A stretch of DNA of 54,017 nt, taken from Dyella ginsengisoli LA-4. Its GTDB lineage: Bacteria > Pseudomonadota > Gammaproteobacteria > Xanthomonadales > Rhodanobacteraceae. A program made the translations under genes and the position numbers. The notes under the pieces are model-generated. The model was given only the letters and a program-made list of their open reading frames with translations. It was not told the DNA's origin and made no database searches. This document shows, piece by piece, positions 1 through 8,197 of this stretch. The DNA is taken from contig NZ_AMSF01000086.1 of assembly GCF_000334915.1 (NCBI RefSeq), positions 1 through 54,017 of the forward strand, in the 5' to 3' direction. Each line of letters begins with the position of its first letter. Position 1 is the first letter of the stretch.

Positions 1-86
1 ATGAAGATTGGCAGTGGCCCGAAAGCCTGGGGCAAAGGCGTCATGCACCCGGGGTTGATCGGAAGTCTCTTACGGAGTTGTTAGGT
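1..86 (-). other. attC: partial attC recombination site of an integron cassette
   Basis: On the minus strand the cassette stop codon TAG is followed at once by ACCTAAC (86 to 80), which fits the inverse core site RYYYAAC that opens an attC site. The matching closing core GTTRRRY was looked for on the minus strand down to position 1 and is absent, so the site is longer than 86 bp and runs off the window. The sequence after the core (AACTCCGTAAGAG) would be one arm of the imperfect palindrome; the other arm is not visible. Confidence 0.6.
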
Positions 87-413
87 CTAATGCACTGCAA
101 CGGCTGTGCCTTTTTGTGTATTGACCCGCCAGCTAGCTACTACTGTGCCATTGATCTTGTAGGTGACAATGAATAGGTGGGTAGTGTCCAGGACGCCGGG
201 CTCAACGGGGCGCTTGACCAACCAAGTGCGCACCTTAGTGTCATGCCACCAACTATCAGGGTTGTCCACAGCGCGAATCTTGGCCTGCTGCGTAGTTACT
301 ACGATACGAATTGCAGTGGTTGGAGAACTTTGCTGAGGGTTGCCTGCCCACACGGTAGTTGCTGCAGCGAGCGACACACATGCACCGATGATTGATTTGA
401 ACGACTGATGCAC
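87..413 (-). CDS. integron-cassette gene for a small secreted protein of unknown function
   Basis: This 108-residue protein is not recognised. Its first 23 residues look like a Sec signal peptide: a positive start, the hydrophobic stretch IIGACVSLAAATTV, and an Ala-x-Ala-like site at VWA before GNPQQ. The mature part of about 85 residues has no motif I can name and no cysteines. The gene is flanked by integron core sites (436-430 before it, 86-80 directly after its stop) and points away from the integrase, as cassette genes do. The region looks less GC-rich than the chromosomal genes around it, as expected for a captured cassette. The start is the ATG about 17 bp inside the cassette. Confidence 0.6.
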   Translation of the reverse strand: MHQSFKSIIGACVSLAAATTVWAGNPQQSSPTTAIRIVVTTQQAKIRAVDNPDSWWHDTKVRTWLVKRPVEPGVLDTTHLFIVTYKINGTVVASWRVNTQKGTAVAVH

Positions 414-429
414 AGCTGACTCCGCTGAG

Positions 430-596
430 ACCTAACGCTTAGTAGACCCCATATCTGGGGTGTTGCACCGAGTATGCCTGAGGCTCCAGACCGCCAACAA
501 GCGACAAATTCCTACATGTCATCAAGCGGTTACGTGACTGTGTCGGCGACGTTTGGATCGCATGCTGCTCGTGTTACACGGCGGATGTGAGGGTGT
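430..596 (-). other. attI: attI-like integron insertion site
   Basis: The minus-strand heptamer GTTAGGT (436-430) fits the GTTRRRY core at which cassettes join attI. It sits between the integrase start (597) and the cassette gene start (413), the usual place for attI. A perfect inverted repeat ACCCCA-TATC-TGGGGT lies at 446-461, 10 bp from the core. The accessory integrase-binding sites and a cassette promoter (Pc) could not be identified with confidence. Confidence 0.55.
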
Positions 597-1592
597 ATGA
601 GTTACGCAGGCGGAAACGAGGGTGTAACAGAGGCGAATTCGCCGCGGTTGCTGGATCAGGTGCGTTCGCGTTTGCGGCTCCGGCACTACAGCCTGCGGAC
701 GGAGCAGGCGTACATCGGTTGGATACGACGCTTCATCCTGGCCAACGGGAAGCGGCATCCTCGTGACATGGGGGTGATGGAAGTGGAGGCCTTTCTCAGC
801 AGGTTGGCGACCGATGGCAAGGTTGCGGCCGGGACGCAGAACCAGGCGTTGTCTTCACTGTTGTTTCTCTATCGCGAAGTGCTGGGCGTGGAATTGCCGT
901 GGATGGAGACGGTGGTGCGCGCCAAGCGCCCCCGTCGTGTACCGGTGGTGCTATCGCGCGACGAGGTGGGGCGGCTGCTCGCTCGTCTCGACGGGCAGTA
1001 CGCGCTGATGGCTTCGCTGCTTTACGGAGCGGGCATGCGTCTGATGGAATGCATCCGGTTGCGGGTGAAGGACGTGGACTTCGGTCGGAACGAGATCTGC
1101 GTGCGCGACGGCAAAGGTGGCAAGGATCGTCGCGTGCCGCTGCCGAAGAAGTTGCACGAGAGTCTGCGCCTGCAGATGGAGCGCGTGGCGGTCATCCACG
1201 GTGAGGATCTCGCCGCCGGCTTCGGTGCGGTCTGGCTGCCTCATGCGCTGGCCCGCAAATACCCCTCGGCTCAGCGCGAGCTGGGTTGGCAGTATGTTTT
1301 TCCGGCAGCGCAACGTTCACGCGACCCGCGCGATGGCACCGAGCGGCGCCACCACGTGGGCGAGACGCAGTTGCAGCGGGCGGTGAGGTCGGCACGGATC
1401 CGTGCCGGTATCGTCAAGCCGGCCACCTGCCACACCCTGCGCCACTCCTTTGCGACCCACCTGCTGGAAGCGGGGCAGGACATCCGCACCATCCAGGAGC
1501 TGCTCGGTCACAAGGATGTGGCGACCACGCAGATCTACACACATGTGCTCAACCGGGGTGGGATGGGCGTGGTCAGTCCGCTGGATCGGTGA
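597..1592 (+). CDS. intI: integron integrase IntI (tyrosine recombinase)
   Basis: The 331-residue protein is a site-specific tyrosine recombinase that inserts and excises gene cassettes at attI/attC. It aligns along its length with class 1 IntI1. The N-terminal SAM-like domain includes [10 protein letters not shown] (30-39). The catalytic domain has R148, K173, H279, R282, H305 and nucleophile Y314, each offset by two from the IntI1 residues. The segment around 186-237 ([10 protein letters not shown]) is the extra patch that separates IntI from XerC/D. No frameshift or internal stop is present, so the gene looks functional. GAGGG lies 5 bp before the ATG. Cassettes lie to the left on the other strand, so this marks the start of an array that continues outside the window. 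Confidence 0.93.
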   Translation: MSYAGGNEGVTEANSPRLLDQVRSRLRLRHYSLRTEQAYIGWIRRFILANGKRHPRDMGVMEVEAFLSRLATDGKVAAGTQNQALSSLLFLYREVLGVELPWMETVVRAKRPRRVPVVLSRDEVGRLLARLDGQYALMASLLYGAGMRLMECIRLRVKDVDFGRNEICVRDGKGGKDRRVPLPKKLHESLRLQMERVAVIHGEDLAAGFGAVWLPHALARKYPSAQRELGWQYVFPAAQRSRDPRDGTERRHHVGETQLQRAVRSARIRAGIVKPATCHTLRHSFATHLLEAGQDIRTIQELLGHKDVATTQIYTHVLNRGGMGVVSPLDR

Positions 1593-1630
1593 GGGTGGCG
1601 GTCCGGGCGATGGGGTGCGATGAAAAGGGT

Positions 1631-1652
1631 GTCGGGGCTGAAGCCCCTCCCA
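1631..1652. repeat. REP-type palindromic repeat, copy 1
   Basis: A 22-bp sequence containing the palindrome GGGGCT-GA-AGCCCC (1634-1647). The identical 22 bp recur at 17481-17502, also between genes. It resembles the short REP elements scattered between genes in Xanthomonadales and Pseudomonas. Confidence 0.6.
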
Positions 1653-1728
1653 AAAGGGATCGCCGCGCGCGGTCCAGCAGAGGAACGAGCTGGCGCGGGC
1701 GGCCCTGCGCAGTCTTCGCGGGTGTTGC

Positions 1729-1811
1729 AGGAGCCCGCTCGCGGGCGATGCTTTTTTGTTTCGATGTGGATCAGGATCAGGAGCAGGAGCATCGCCCGCG
1801 AGCGGGCTCCT
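1729..1811. repeat. paired REP element (BIME-like), 23-bp perfect inverted repeat
   Basis: Positions 1729-1751 and 1789-1811 are perfect reverse complements over 23 bp and are separated by a 37-bp spacer. Each arm contains the smaller palindrome CCCGC..GCGGG typical of REP elements. The pair lies between convergent intI and the fliK/flhB-like operon, where the large hairpin could also end transcripts from either side. With copy 1 of the other repeat it explains the gene-free stretch 1593-1827. Confidence 0.65.
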
Positions 1812-1827
1812 ACGGGGGCGAGGTTGC

Positions 1828-2100
1828 CTAGAGCTTTTCGCCGGAGGCCTCGTACACGCAGGCCAGCACCGAGGCGGCGGCGGCGTAGAGCGTGCCGGGC
1901 ACGTCGTCGCGCAGGCGCAGCGAGGCGAGCAGGGCGGCAATCTGCGGGTCCGGATGCAGCGGGATGCCCTGGTCGCGGGCGCGGGCCAGCAGCAGGTCCA
2001 GGGTTTCGGCCGGGACGCGTGGCGCGGCTGGCGCGTCCTTGCCGCCGGTGCCCAGGCGCAGGGTGACGCGGCGTTGCGGATTCGGTAGCGACTGGGTCAT
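1828..2100 (-). CDS. FlhB C-terminal-domain homologue (FlhX/YlqH-like)
   Basis: The 90-residue protein corresponds to the part of FlhB that follows the NPTH autocleavage site in the cytoplasmic domain of the flagellar export switch. Residues about 30-85 match the FlhB pattern, with GIPLHPDP and LYAAAASVLACVY. It lacks both the four membrane helices and the NPTH motif, so it cannot be the export-gate FlhB itself. Its ATG overlaps the stop of the upstream fliK-like gene (ATGA, 2100-2097), implying translational coupling. Small proteins of this kind next to a FliK-like gene are known, for example B. subtilis ylqG-ylqH. A role in tuning export specificity is inferred only. Confidence 0.75.
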   Translation of the reverse strand: MTQSLPNPQRRVTLRLGTGGKDAPAAPRVPAETLDLLLARARDQGIPLHPDPQIAALLASLRLRDDVPGTLYAAAASVLACVYEASGEKL

Positions 2101-3359
2101 GCCTGGGCCTTCAGCAGGTTGGCGGTCTGGCGGCCGGTGCCGCGCGGCAGGCCGGTCTGGCAGGTGAGCTGGTCGAGCAGCAGGCCGCAGGCGGCCAGGC
2201 GCTGGCGCAGGGCGGTGAACTGCTGCTCCAGCCGGTCGGTGGTGCTGGCGCGTTCGGCCCACAGCCGCACCGACAGGCGCAGGTCGTGCAGGTGCAGCTC
2301 GCCCTGCACCGGGCCGAGCGTGGGCAGGTCGATGGCGAAGCCGAGCGTCCATTGCCGCGGTGGCTCGCCTTCCGGGCCCGGCACGTGATCGAGCTGCAAC
2401 TGCAGGATGTCCTTGCCATCGCGGCTCTTGATCGGGATCTCGGTCATCCACGCCGGCACGGTGGTGGCTTCCAGCTGGGCCACCTCCACCCGGGCCAGCG
2501 CGGCACGTACGGCAGTATGCAGTTGGGTCAGCACCGGCGTCGGGTCGTCCTCGGCGCCCAGCCGGGTGAGCTGGGTGGCCAGCTCGGCGGCGCGTGCCTG
2601 CGGTTGCACGCCACGCTGGAGCAGCGGCGGCGGGGTGTCCAGTTCGGATCCGGACAGCGCCGGTCGCGCGGTCTGCGAACTGCCACTGGCGCTGGCGCTG
2701 CCACGCGGCGGGGCGTAGCTGGCGAGCAGGTTGGACAGCTTGAGCAGGACCGCCTTCCAGTCGTCCTCGCCCACGTTGGAGGCCAGCAGCGGCCCCTGGG
2801 TAAGGCTGGACTCCATGAACAGCCCGCTGCGCACGATCGCCTCGCGCAGGCCGGCGCCGGTGGTGACATCGGCCGGCGTACGGATCGCCTGCTCCAGTTG
2901 GGCCAGCACCGGGCGCAGCTCGGCCGGGATCTGCCGCATCACCGGTCGCTGCGACAGCGCCTGCACCGAGGCCAGCAGCGGGGCGAAGCCGTTCTGCTGG
3001 GGCAGCCGTTCGCGCATGGCGATCTGTGCGGTGGATTCGGCCACCTGCGGCAGCATCACCTCCAGCGTGGGCTGGCTGCCCAGGCTGAGTACCCGCACCT
3101 GGAACTGCGCCGGCAGCGCCGCCTGGGTCTGGCCGGGCAGCAGCATCGATCGGGGATCGGGGGCGCCGCCGCCACCGGACTGGCCGGACAGGTCCGCCTC
3201 CACGGCCATCCCGCCCACCTGCAGCAGGATCTTGCCCTGGTCGGTGACGCCCAGCGGTCGCGCGGACAGCACCACTCCGATGCGCCAGCTCTCGGCGGTG
3301 GTGCCGGAGGCGGCGCCGAGCCAGGTCAGTGCGGCAAGGCTGGTGGGTTGGATGATCAA
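2097..3359 (-). CDS. fliK: FliK-like flagellar hook-length control protein
   Basis: The 420-residue protein has a low-complexity N-terminal half and a C-terminal Flg_hook-type domain (about 300-400, containing LHLHDLRLSVRLWAER). FliK proteins measure hook length and trigger FlhB to switch export from rod/hook to filament substrates. The reading frame opens with TTG at 3359, preceded by AGGAG at 7-bp spacing, which I take as the start because no better ATG follows soon. A sigma-28-type promoter lies upstream on the same strand (3444-3418). It overlaps the small FlhB-like gene. It could be a second FliK-like paralogue rather than the main FliK, because no hook or basal-body genes are beside it. 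Confidence 0.72.
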   Translation of the reverse strand: MIIQPTSLAALTWLGAASGTTAESWRIGVVLSARPLGVTDQGKILLQVGGMAVEADLSGQSGGGGAPDPRSMLLPGQTQAALPAQFQVRVLSLGSQPTLEVMLPQVAESTAQIAMRERLPQQNGFAPLLASVQALSQRPVMRQIPAELRPVLAQLEQAIRTPADVTTGAGLREAIVRSGLFMESSLTQGPLLASNVGEDDWKAVLLKLSNLLASYAPPRGSASASGSSQTARPALSGSELDTPPPLLQRGVQPQARAAELATQLTRLGAEDDPTPVLTQLHTAVRAALARVEVAQLEATTVPAWMTEIPIKSRDGKDILQLQLDHVPGPEGEPPRQWTLGFAIDLPTLGPVQGELHLHDLRLSVRLWAERASTTDRLEQQFTALRQRLAACGLLLDQLTCQTGLPRGTGRQTANLLKAQA

Positions 3360-3417
3360 GCGAGGCTCCTTCGCCCCACGGCGGAGATCGTGCAGTCAGA
3401 CGGCGGCTTGTCGAGGG

Positions 3418-3444
3418 CTAACGGCCGCGCGCGCGGGAACTTTA
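3418..3444 (-). promoter_or_regulatory. sigma-28 (FliA) type promoter for the fliK-like operon
   Basis: Read on the minus strand the sequence is TAAAGTTC, 11 bp, GCCGTTAG, against the FliA consensus TAAAGTTT-N11-GCCGATAA: 7 of 8 and 6 of 8 matches with exact spacing. It lies about 60 bp before the TTG start of the fliK-like gene. Confidence 0.75.
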
Positions 3445-3503
3445 GCCCCGTGTGCGCAACCGCACGGAATGCCGGACGCGGTGACGATCGGAGCACCGGC
3501 CGC

Positions 3504-3530
3504 TAAAGCCTCGGCCGCCCCCGCCGATAA
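3504..3530 (+). promoter_or_regulatory. sigma-28 (FliA) type promoter for the chemotaxis operon
   Basis: TAAAGCCT, 11 bp, GCCGATAA: the -10 element is a perfect FliA match, the -35 keeps TAAAG and the final T, and the spacing is exact. It ends 45 bp before the ATG of the STAS gene that heads the cheY-cheA operon. It is divergent from the promoter at 3418-3444. Confidence 0.85.
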
Positions 3531-3575
3531 GCCCCCCGAGCGAAACACCGGCCACACCGCCGACGGGACAAGTGC

Positions 3576-3899
3576 ATGGGCAGCAAAGCGTCATCGAAGA
3601 GCAAACCGACCGGGGCCGCGGCAGGCATCGTGCTGCCGGCGGACTGCCGCCTGGGCGCACTCGACACCCTGGCGCCGCAGTTGCGCGAAGCCGCCGGCGG
3701 CGGCGCCGCCACGCTGGACGGCGCGGCGGTGGAAAAGGTCGACGGTGCGGCGATGCAGCTGCTGGTGGCGTTCCGCCGGGCAGCGGTGACGGCCGGCGGC
3801 AGCGTGTCCTGGGCCGGGGCGAGCGAAGTATTGCACGAGGCGGCCAGCCTGCTGGGGCTGGGCGCGGAACTGGATCTGCCGGCCGTCCGGTCGGCCTGA
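3576..3899 (+). CDS. STAS-domain protein heading the chemotaxis operon
   Basis: A 107-residue single-domain STAS protein, the fold of anti-sigma-factor antagonists. The motif normally carrying the phosphorylated Ser/Thr reads VDGAAMQLL, so no hydroxyl residue is present there; in this respect it resembles MlaB-like STAS proteins that are not switched by phosphorylation. It is the first gene after the FliA-type promoter, 13 bp before cheY. STAS genes next to che genes occur in other Xanthomonadales, and a role in assembling or tuning the signalling array is an inference. A second STAS gene with an intact phosphosite closes the cluster at 15041. Confidence 0.8.
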   Translation: MGSKASSKSKPTGAAAGIVLPADCRLGALDTLAPQLREAAGGGAATLDGAAVEKVDGAAMQLLVAFRRAAVTAGGSVSWAGASEVLHEAASLLGLGAELDLPAVRSA

Positions 3900-3912
3900 A
3901 ACGAGGTGGAAG

Positions 3913-4275
3913 ATGGCAAAGATTCTTGCAGTGGATGATTCGGCGTCGATGCGCGGCATGGTCGCGTTCACCCTGCGTGGCGCCGGCCACGAGGTGAGCG
4001 AGGCCGAGAACGGCCAGCTGGCACTGGACCAGGCCAAGGGCGGCAAGTACGACCTGGTGCTGGCCGACGTGAACATGCCCGTGATGGACGGCATCTCCAT
4101 GGTGCGCGAGCTGCGCACGCTGCCCGAGTACAAGGGCGTGCCGATCCTGATGCTGACCACCGAGTCGCATACCGACAAGAAGATGGAAGGCAAGGCTGCC
4201 GGTGCCACCGGCTGGCTGGTCAAGCCGTTCGATCCCGAACAGCTGCTGGCCACCGTCAACCGCGTCCTGGGCTGA
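3913..4275 (+). CDS. cheY: CheY-type response regulator
   Basis: The 120-residue protein is a lone receiver domain. The acidic pair follows ILAVDD (residues 3-8), the phospho-acceptor Asp lies in LVLADVNMPVMDG, the switch Thr in LMLTTE, and the conserved Lys in WLVKPFDP. There is no output domain, so it should act by protein binding, either at the flagellar motor switch or as a phosphate sink. It precedes cheA by 14 bp and is surely co-transcribed. It is of the one-domain PixH/CheY type usually paired with hybrid-free CheA kinases. Confidence 0.95.
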   Translation: MAKILAVDDSASMRGMVAFTLRGAGHEVSEAENGQLALDQAKGGKYDLVLADVNMPVMDGISMVRELRTLPEYKGVPILMLTTESHTDKKMEGKAAGATGWLVKPFDPEQLLATVNRVLG

Positions 4276-4289
4276 TCCGGAGAACACCG

Positions 4290-6266
4290 ATGGCCAACGT
4301 CAGCATGGCGCAGTTCCACCAGGTCTTCTTCGAGGAGAGCCTGGAAGGACTCGACAACATGGAAACGGCGCTGCTGGCGCTGGACGAGGGTGGCGACAAG
4401 GAGTTGGTGCACACCATCTTCCGCGCTGCCCACTCGATCAAGGGCGGTGCGGCCACGTTCGGCTTCCCGGAGATGTCGGCCTTCACCCACGAGGCCGAAT
4501 CGCTGCTGGACGAGCTGCGCGACGGCCGTCGCCCGATCGACAAACCGATCATCGAGCTGCTGCTGCGCAGCGTGGACTGCCTGCGCGGCATGTTCGCGCG
4601 TGCCCAGGCCGGGCAGCCGTTGAATGATGAGGCGGCCGAAGCCTTGCGCGGGGAGCTGGCGGCGGCGATGGGGCGTGAAGCGGCCACCGAGGTGAAGGCG
4701 CGTCGCTCCGGCGACCACGCCGACGCCTGGGTGATCCGCTTCCGCCCTCATCCGGGCATGGCGGCCAGCGGCAACGACCCGCTGCGCCTGATGCGTGAGC
4801 TGAAGGCGCTGGGCGAGATGAAGGTCACCGCCGAGCTCGACAAGCTGCCGGCGCTGGACAAGCTCGAGCCGGGCGAGTGCCACATCGGCTGGACCATCGA
4901 GCTGCGTGGCCAGACCAAGCGCGACGCGATCAAGAGCGTGTTCGACTGGGTCGAGGACGAGTGCGATCTCAGCATCGAGCCGCTGCACGTGGTGGCCCCG
5001 CCGGCCGCCGCCGAGGCGCCGAAGGCGGCCGTGGCCGACGTGGCCACCGCGCGCGCCGCGCGCGAGGGCGCCCCGGCGGCCAGCGCCGAGTCCAGCTCGG
5101 TGCGCGTGTCGATCGACAAGATCGACAGCATGATCGACCTGGTCGGCGAGCTGGTGATCACCCAGTCGATGCTCGACCAGTTCCGCGAGAATTTCGACAT
5201 CGCCAAGCTGGCGATGCTGCAGGAAGGGCTCACCCAGCTGGCGCGTCACACGCGCGAGCTGCAGGAGAGCGTGATGGGCATCCGCATGCTGCCCATCGGT
5301 TCGGTGTTCAACCGCTTCCCGCGCCTGGTGCGCGACCTCAGTTCCAAGCTGGGCAAGAACGTACGCCTGGACATGCACGGCGAGCACACCGAGCTGGACA
5401 AGACGGTGCTGGAGAAGATCGGCGACCCGCTGGTCCACCTGGTGCGCAACGCCATCGACCACGGCCTGGAAATGCCCGACAAGCGGCGTGCGGCCGGCAA
5501 GGTCGAGCAGGGCACGCTGCGCCTGGAGGCGTTCCACCGCGGCGGCTCGATCGTGGTGGAAGTGGCCGACGACGGCGCCGGCCTGAACCGCGAGGCGATC
5601 GTCGCCAAGGCGGTCCAGCGCGGCCTGATTTCCTCGGGTGAGGGCATGAGCGACGAGGCGGTGGCGGAGCTGATCTTCCAGCCCGGCTTCTCCACCGCCG
5701 CCGTCACCACCGACCTCTCCGGTCGCGGTGTGGGCATGGACGTGGTCCGTCGCAACGTCGCCGATCTCGGCGGCTCGGTGACCATCCGCTCCACGCCGGG
5801 CAAGGGCAGCGTGTTCACCATCGTGCTGCCGCTCACCCTGGCCATCATCGATGGCCTCAGCGCCGCGGTGGGCGAGGAGAGCTACATCGTGCCGCTGGTT
5901 TCCATCGTCGAATCGGTGCAGCTCAAGCCCGACGCGATCCGCAGCGTGGCCGGTGGCGGCGAGCTGTTCCGCTTCCGCGGCGAGTACCTGCCGGTGATCC
6001 GCCTGCACGAGGTGTTCGGCTGTGCCGGCGCGGTGAAGAAGATCGAGGACGGCCTGATGATCGTGGTCGAGGGCGACGGTTCCCGCGTGGGCCTGTTCGT
6101 CGACGGCCTCAACGGCCAGCAGCAGGCGGTGGTGAAGTCGCTGGAGGCCAACTACCGGCGGGTGCAGGGCGTTTCGGGCGCCACCATCCTGGCCGACGGT
6201 TCGGTGGCGCTGATCGTGGATATTGCCGGACTGGTGCGTCTGCAGAGCCGTCGCAAGGCGGCCTGA
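4290..6266 (+). CDS. cheA: chemotaxis histidine kinase CheA
   Basis: The 658-residue protein passes receptor signals to CheY and CheB by phosphotransfer. The P1 Hpt domain has the phosphorylated His48 in HSIKGGA. A P2-like region covers about 150-235, and P3 dimerisation starts near 270 (SVRVSIDKIDSMIDLVGELV). The P4 ATPase has the N box (HLVRNAIDHGLE, about 383-394), G1 (DDGAG, about 427) and G2 (SGRGVGMDVV, about 477). A P5 CheW-like domain runs from about 515 to the end. All kinase motifs are intact and no receiver domain is fused. After the stop, an 8-bp-stem hairpin at 6316-6337 precedes the next gene. Confidence 0.97.
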   Translation: MANVSMAQFHQVFFEESLEGLDNMETALLALDEGGDKELVHTIFRAAHSIKGGAATFGFPEMSAFTHEAESLLDELRDGRRPIDKPIIELLLRSVDCLRGMFARAQAGQPLNDEAAEALRGELAAAMGREAATEVKARRSGDHADAWVIRFRPHPGMAASGNDPLRLMRELKALGEMKVTAELDKLPALDKLEPGECHIGWTIELRGQTKRDAIKSVFDWVEDECDLSIEPLHVVAPPAAAEAPKAAVADVATARAAREGAPAASAESSSVRVSIDKIDSMIDLVGELVITQSMLDQFRENFDIAKLAMLQEGLTQLARHTRELQESVMGIRMLPIGSVFNRFPRLVRDLSSKLGKNVRLDMHGEHTELDKTVLEKIGDPLVHLVRNAIDHGLEMPDKRRAAGKVEQGTLRLEAFHRGGSIVVEVADDGAGLNREAIVAKAVQRGLISSGEGMSDEAVAELIFQPGFSTAAVTTDLSGRGVGMDVVRRNVADLGGSVTIRSTPGKGSVFTIVLPLTLAIIDGLSAAVGEESYIVPLVSIVESVQLKPDAIRSVAGGGELFRFRGEYLPVIRLHEVFGCAGAVKKIEDGLMIVVEGDGSRVGLFVDGLNGQQQAVVKSLEANYRRVQGVSGATILADGSVALIVDIAGLVRLQSRRKAA

Positions 6267-6315
6267 CATCGCGCGATGTGGCGTGGGGGCGCCGCGGTTT
6301 GTCGTTGGGGGAATC

Positions 6316-6337
6316 GCCGTCGTCGGAAAACGACGGC
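6316..6337 (+). other. intergenic hairpin between cheA and mcp
   Basis: GCCGTCGT, loop CGGAAA, ACGACGGC: a perfect 8-bp stem in the 156-bp gap between cheA and the receptor gene. No T-run follows, so it is not a standard terminator. It could stabilise or partly attenuate the operon mRNA. Confidence 0.45.
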
Positions 6338-6422
6338 AACCGGCTCGGTCCGGTCCTGCGTGCGCAAGGAATACCCCGGGGTACGCGCATCCCCGCTTTG
6401 ACGAAAACCGCTGGTGGATACG

Positions 6423-8132
6423 ATGCGTAAGCTTTCCCATTTTTTCGATCGCCTGAGCCTCAATGCGCGGGTCTGGCTGGTGATCGTCCTGGTGATCGCC
6501 GGTCTGGCGACCCTCACCGTGGTCACGGCGCTGGAGACCCGCAAGCAGCAGATGGCGGCGCTGGAGGTCGACCTGGCCAACCACGTGGACAGCGCGATGG
6601 CGATCGCCGAGTCGTTCCGCCAGCGTGCCGCTGCCGGCGAGTTCGATCAGGCCGAGGCGCAGAAGCGCGCGCTGGCGGCGATCCAGGCGATGCGCTGGGA
6701 CAACGGCACCGGCTACCTGTTTGCGCTGGATTCGAAGCTGGTGTTGCGCATGCATCCGATGCGCAGCAAGGATATCGGCAAGTACGTGGGCGACGAGCAC
6801 GACCGCAACGGCACGTCGCAGTACCGACTGATGGTGGAGGCCGACCAGAAGGACGGTCATGGCCTGACCGAGTATGTGTGGCCGATGCCGGGCACCAAGA
6901 AGATCGAGCCGAAGATTTCCTACAGCCAGTGGTACAAGCCGTGGGACCTGCATTTCGCCACTGGCGCGTACTACGTGAACATCGACGCGGCCTATCGAGC
7001 CAACCTGGAGGCGCAGCTGCTGCGTGCCGGGGTGATCGGCCTGCTGGTGATTCTGGTGGTATGGCAGTCGATGCGCTCGATCCGCAACAACATCGGCGGC
7101 GAGCCGCGCTTCGCGGTGGCGATGGCCTCGCGGATCGCCGACGGCGACCTGCAGCGGCCGGCGGACGAGCCGGCGTTCGGTGCGGACAGCCTGCTGGGTG
7201 CGTTGCAGCGCATGCGCGACAAGCTCACCGGCATCGTGCACGAGGTGCAGCGCGGCTCGCAGGTGGTGTCCACCGCCGCGCAGCAGATCGCCAGCGGCAA
7301 CGACGACCTGAGCCAGCGCACGCAGGAGCAGGCCTCCTCGCTGGAGGAGACCGCCGCCTCGATGGAGGAGATGACCTCCACCGTGAAGCAGAGTGCCGAG
7401 AATGCCAGCCACGCCAACCAGCTGGCGGCCAGTGCCCGCAAGCAGGCCGAGCACGGCGGCGAAGTGGCCGGCCGGGCCAGCGAGGCGATGCGCGAGATCG
7501 AGGCGGCCAGCCGGCAGATCACCGACATCGTCCAGCTGATCGACGAGGTGGCCTTCCAGACCAACCTGCTGGCGTTGAACGCGGCGGTGGAGGCCGCGCG
7601 TGCAGGCGAGCAGGGTCGCGGCTTCGCGGTGGTGGCCACCGAGGTGCGCAACCTGGCCCAGCGCAGTGCGGCCGCGGCGAAGGACATCAAGGCACTGATC
7701 AACACCACGGTGGACAAGGTGCAGGCCGGCAGCACGCTGGTGGACGAATCGGCGGCGGCGCTGGGCGAGATCATCGGCAGCGTGAAGCGGGTGACCGACA
7801 TCGTGGCGGAGATCGCCGCGGCGGCGCAGGAGCAGTCCACCGGCATCGACCAGGTGAACCACGCGGTGACGCAGATGGACGAGGTGACCCAGCAGAACGC
7901 GGCGCTGGTGGAGGAGGCCTCCGCTGCGGCGCGCGCGATGCAGGAACAGTCCGCCGCGCTGGCCGAGCAGATGCGCTACTTCCGCACCCACGAGGCCGAT
8001 GTCCCGGCCATGCGGGAGGACATCCCCGTCCGGGCGCCGGCTCCGCCGGTGACACGGGCGGCCCGGGTGCCCGCGGCGCCCCGGGCACCGGTCACCCAGC
8101 CGGTCGCCGCCGGCGCGTGGCAGGAGTTCTGA
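6423..8132 (+). CDS. methyl-accepting chemotaxis protein with a Cache sensor domain
   Basis: A transmembrane receptor of 569 residues. TM1 lies near residues 12-34. A periplasmic single Cache (sCache_2-like) domain follows to about 195 ([22 protein letters not shown]), then TM2 (about 200-217, [12 protein letters not shown]), a HAMP-like linker and the MA signalling domain, whose tip has [20 protein letters not shown]. It ends in AWQEF, matching the xWxxF peptide that tethers CheR/CheB in enteric receptors. I prefer the ATG at 6423 with GGTGG upstream; a GTG at 6414 in the same frame is the alternative. The ligand is not predictable, although this Cache type often senses small organic acids. 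Confidence 0.92.
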   Translation: MRKLSHFFDRLSLNARVWLVIVLVIAGLATLTVVTALETRKQQMAALEVDLANHVDSAMAIAESFRQRAAAGEFDQAEAQKRALAAIQAMRWDNGTGYLFALDSKLVLRMHPMRSKDIGKYVGDEHDRNGTSQYRLMVEADQKDGHGLTEYVWPMPGTKKIEPKISYSQWYKPWDLHFATGAYYVNIDAAYRANLEAQLLRAGVIGLLVILVVWQSMRSIRNNIGGEPRFAVAMASRIADGDLQRPADEPAFGADSLLGALQRMRDKLTGIVHEVQRGSQVVSTAAQQIASGNDDLSQRTQEQASSLEETAASMEEMTSTVKQSAENASHANQLAASARKQAEHGGEVAGRASEAMREIEAASRQITDIVQLIDEVAFQTNLLALNAAVEAARAGEQGRGFAVVATEVRNLAQRSAAAAKDIKALINTTVDKVQAGSTLVDESAAALGEIIGSVKRVTDIVAEIAAAAQEQSTGIDQVNHAVTQMDEVTQQNAALVEEASAAARAMQEQSAALAEQMRYFRTHEADVPAMREDIPVRAPAPPVTRAARVPAAPRAPVTQPVAAGAWQEF

Positions 8133-8197
8133 ATCCGCACGAAGCACCGCCGGCCGCGTCCGGCGGTGTCGCTTTACCGCCCCAAGGAGGACAGCTC

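Noticed and set aside
437-596. LexA box controlling intI and a cassette promoter Pc
   Set aside because: TTAGTAGACC only partly resembles the xanthomonad LexA site, and the best -35/-10 pairs on the minus strand have poor spacing.
3591-8147. 1518-codon open frame on the minus strand opposite cheA and the receptor gene
   Set aside because: It is antisense to well-recognised genes, has His/Arg/Leu-rich low-information translation and no motifs; long antisense frames are common in high-GC DNA.
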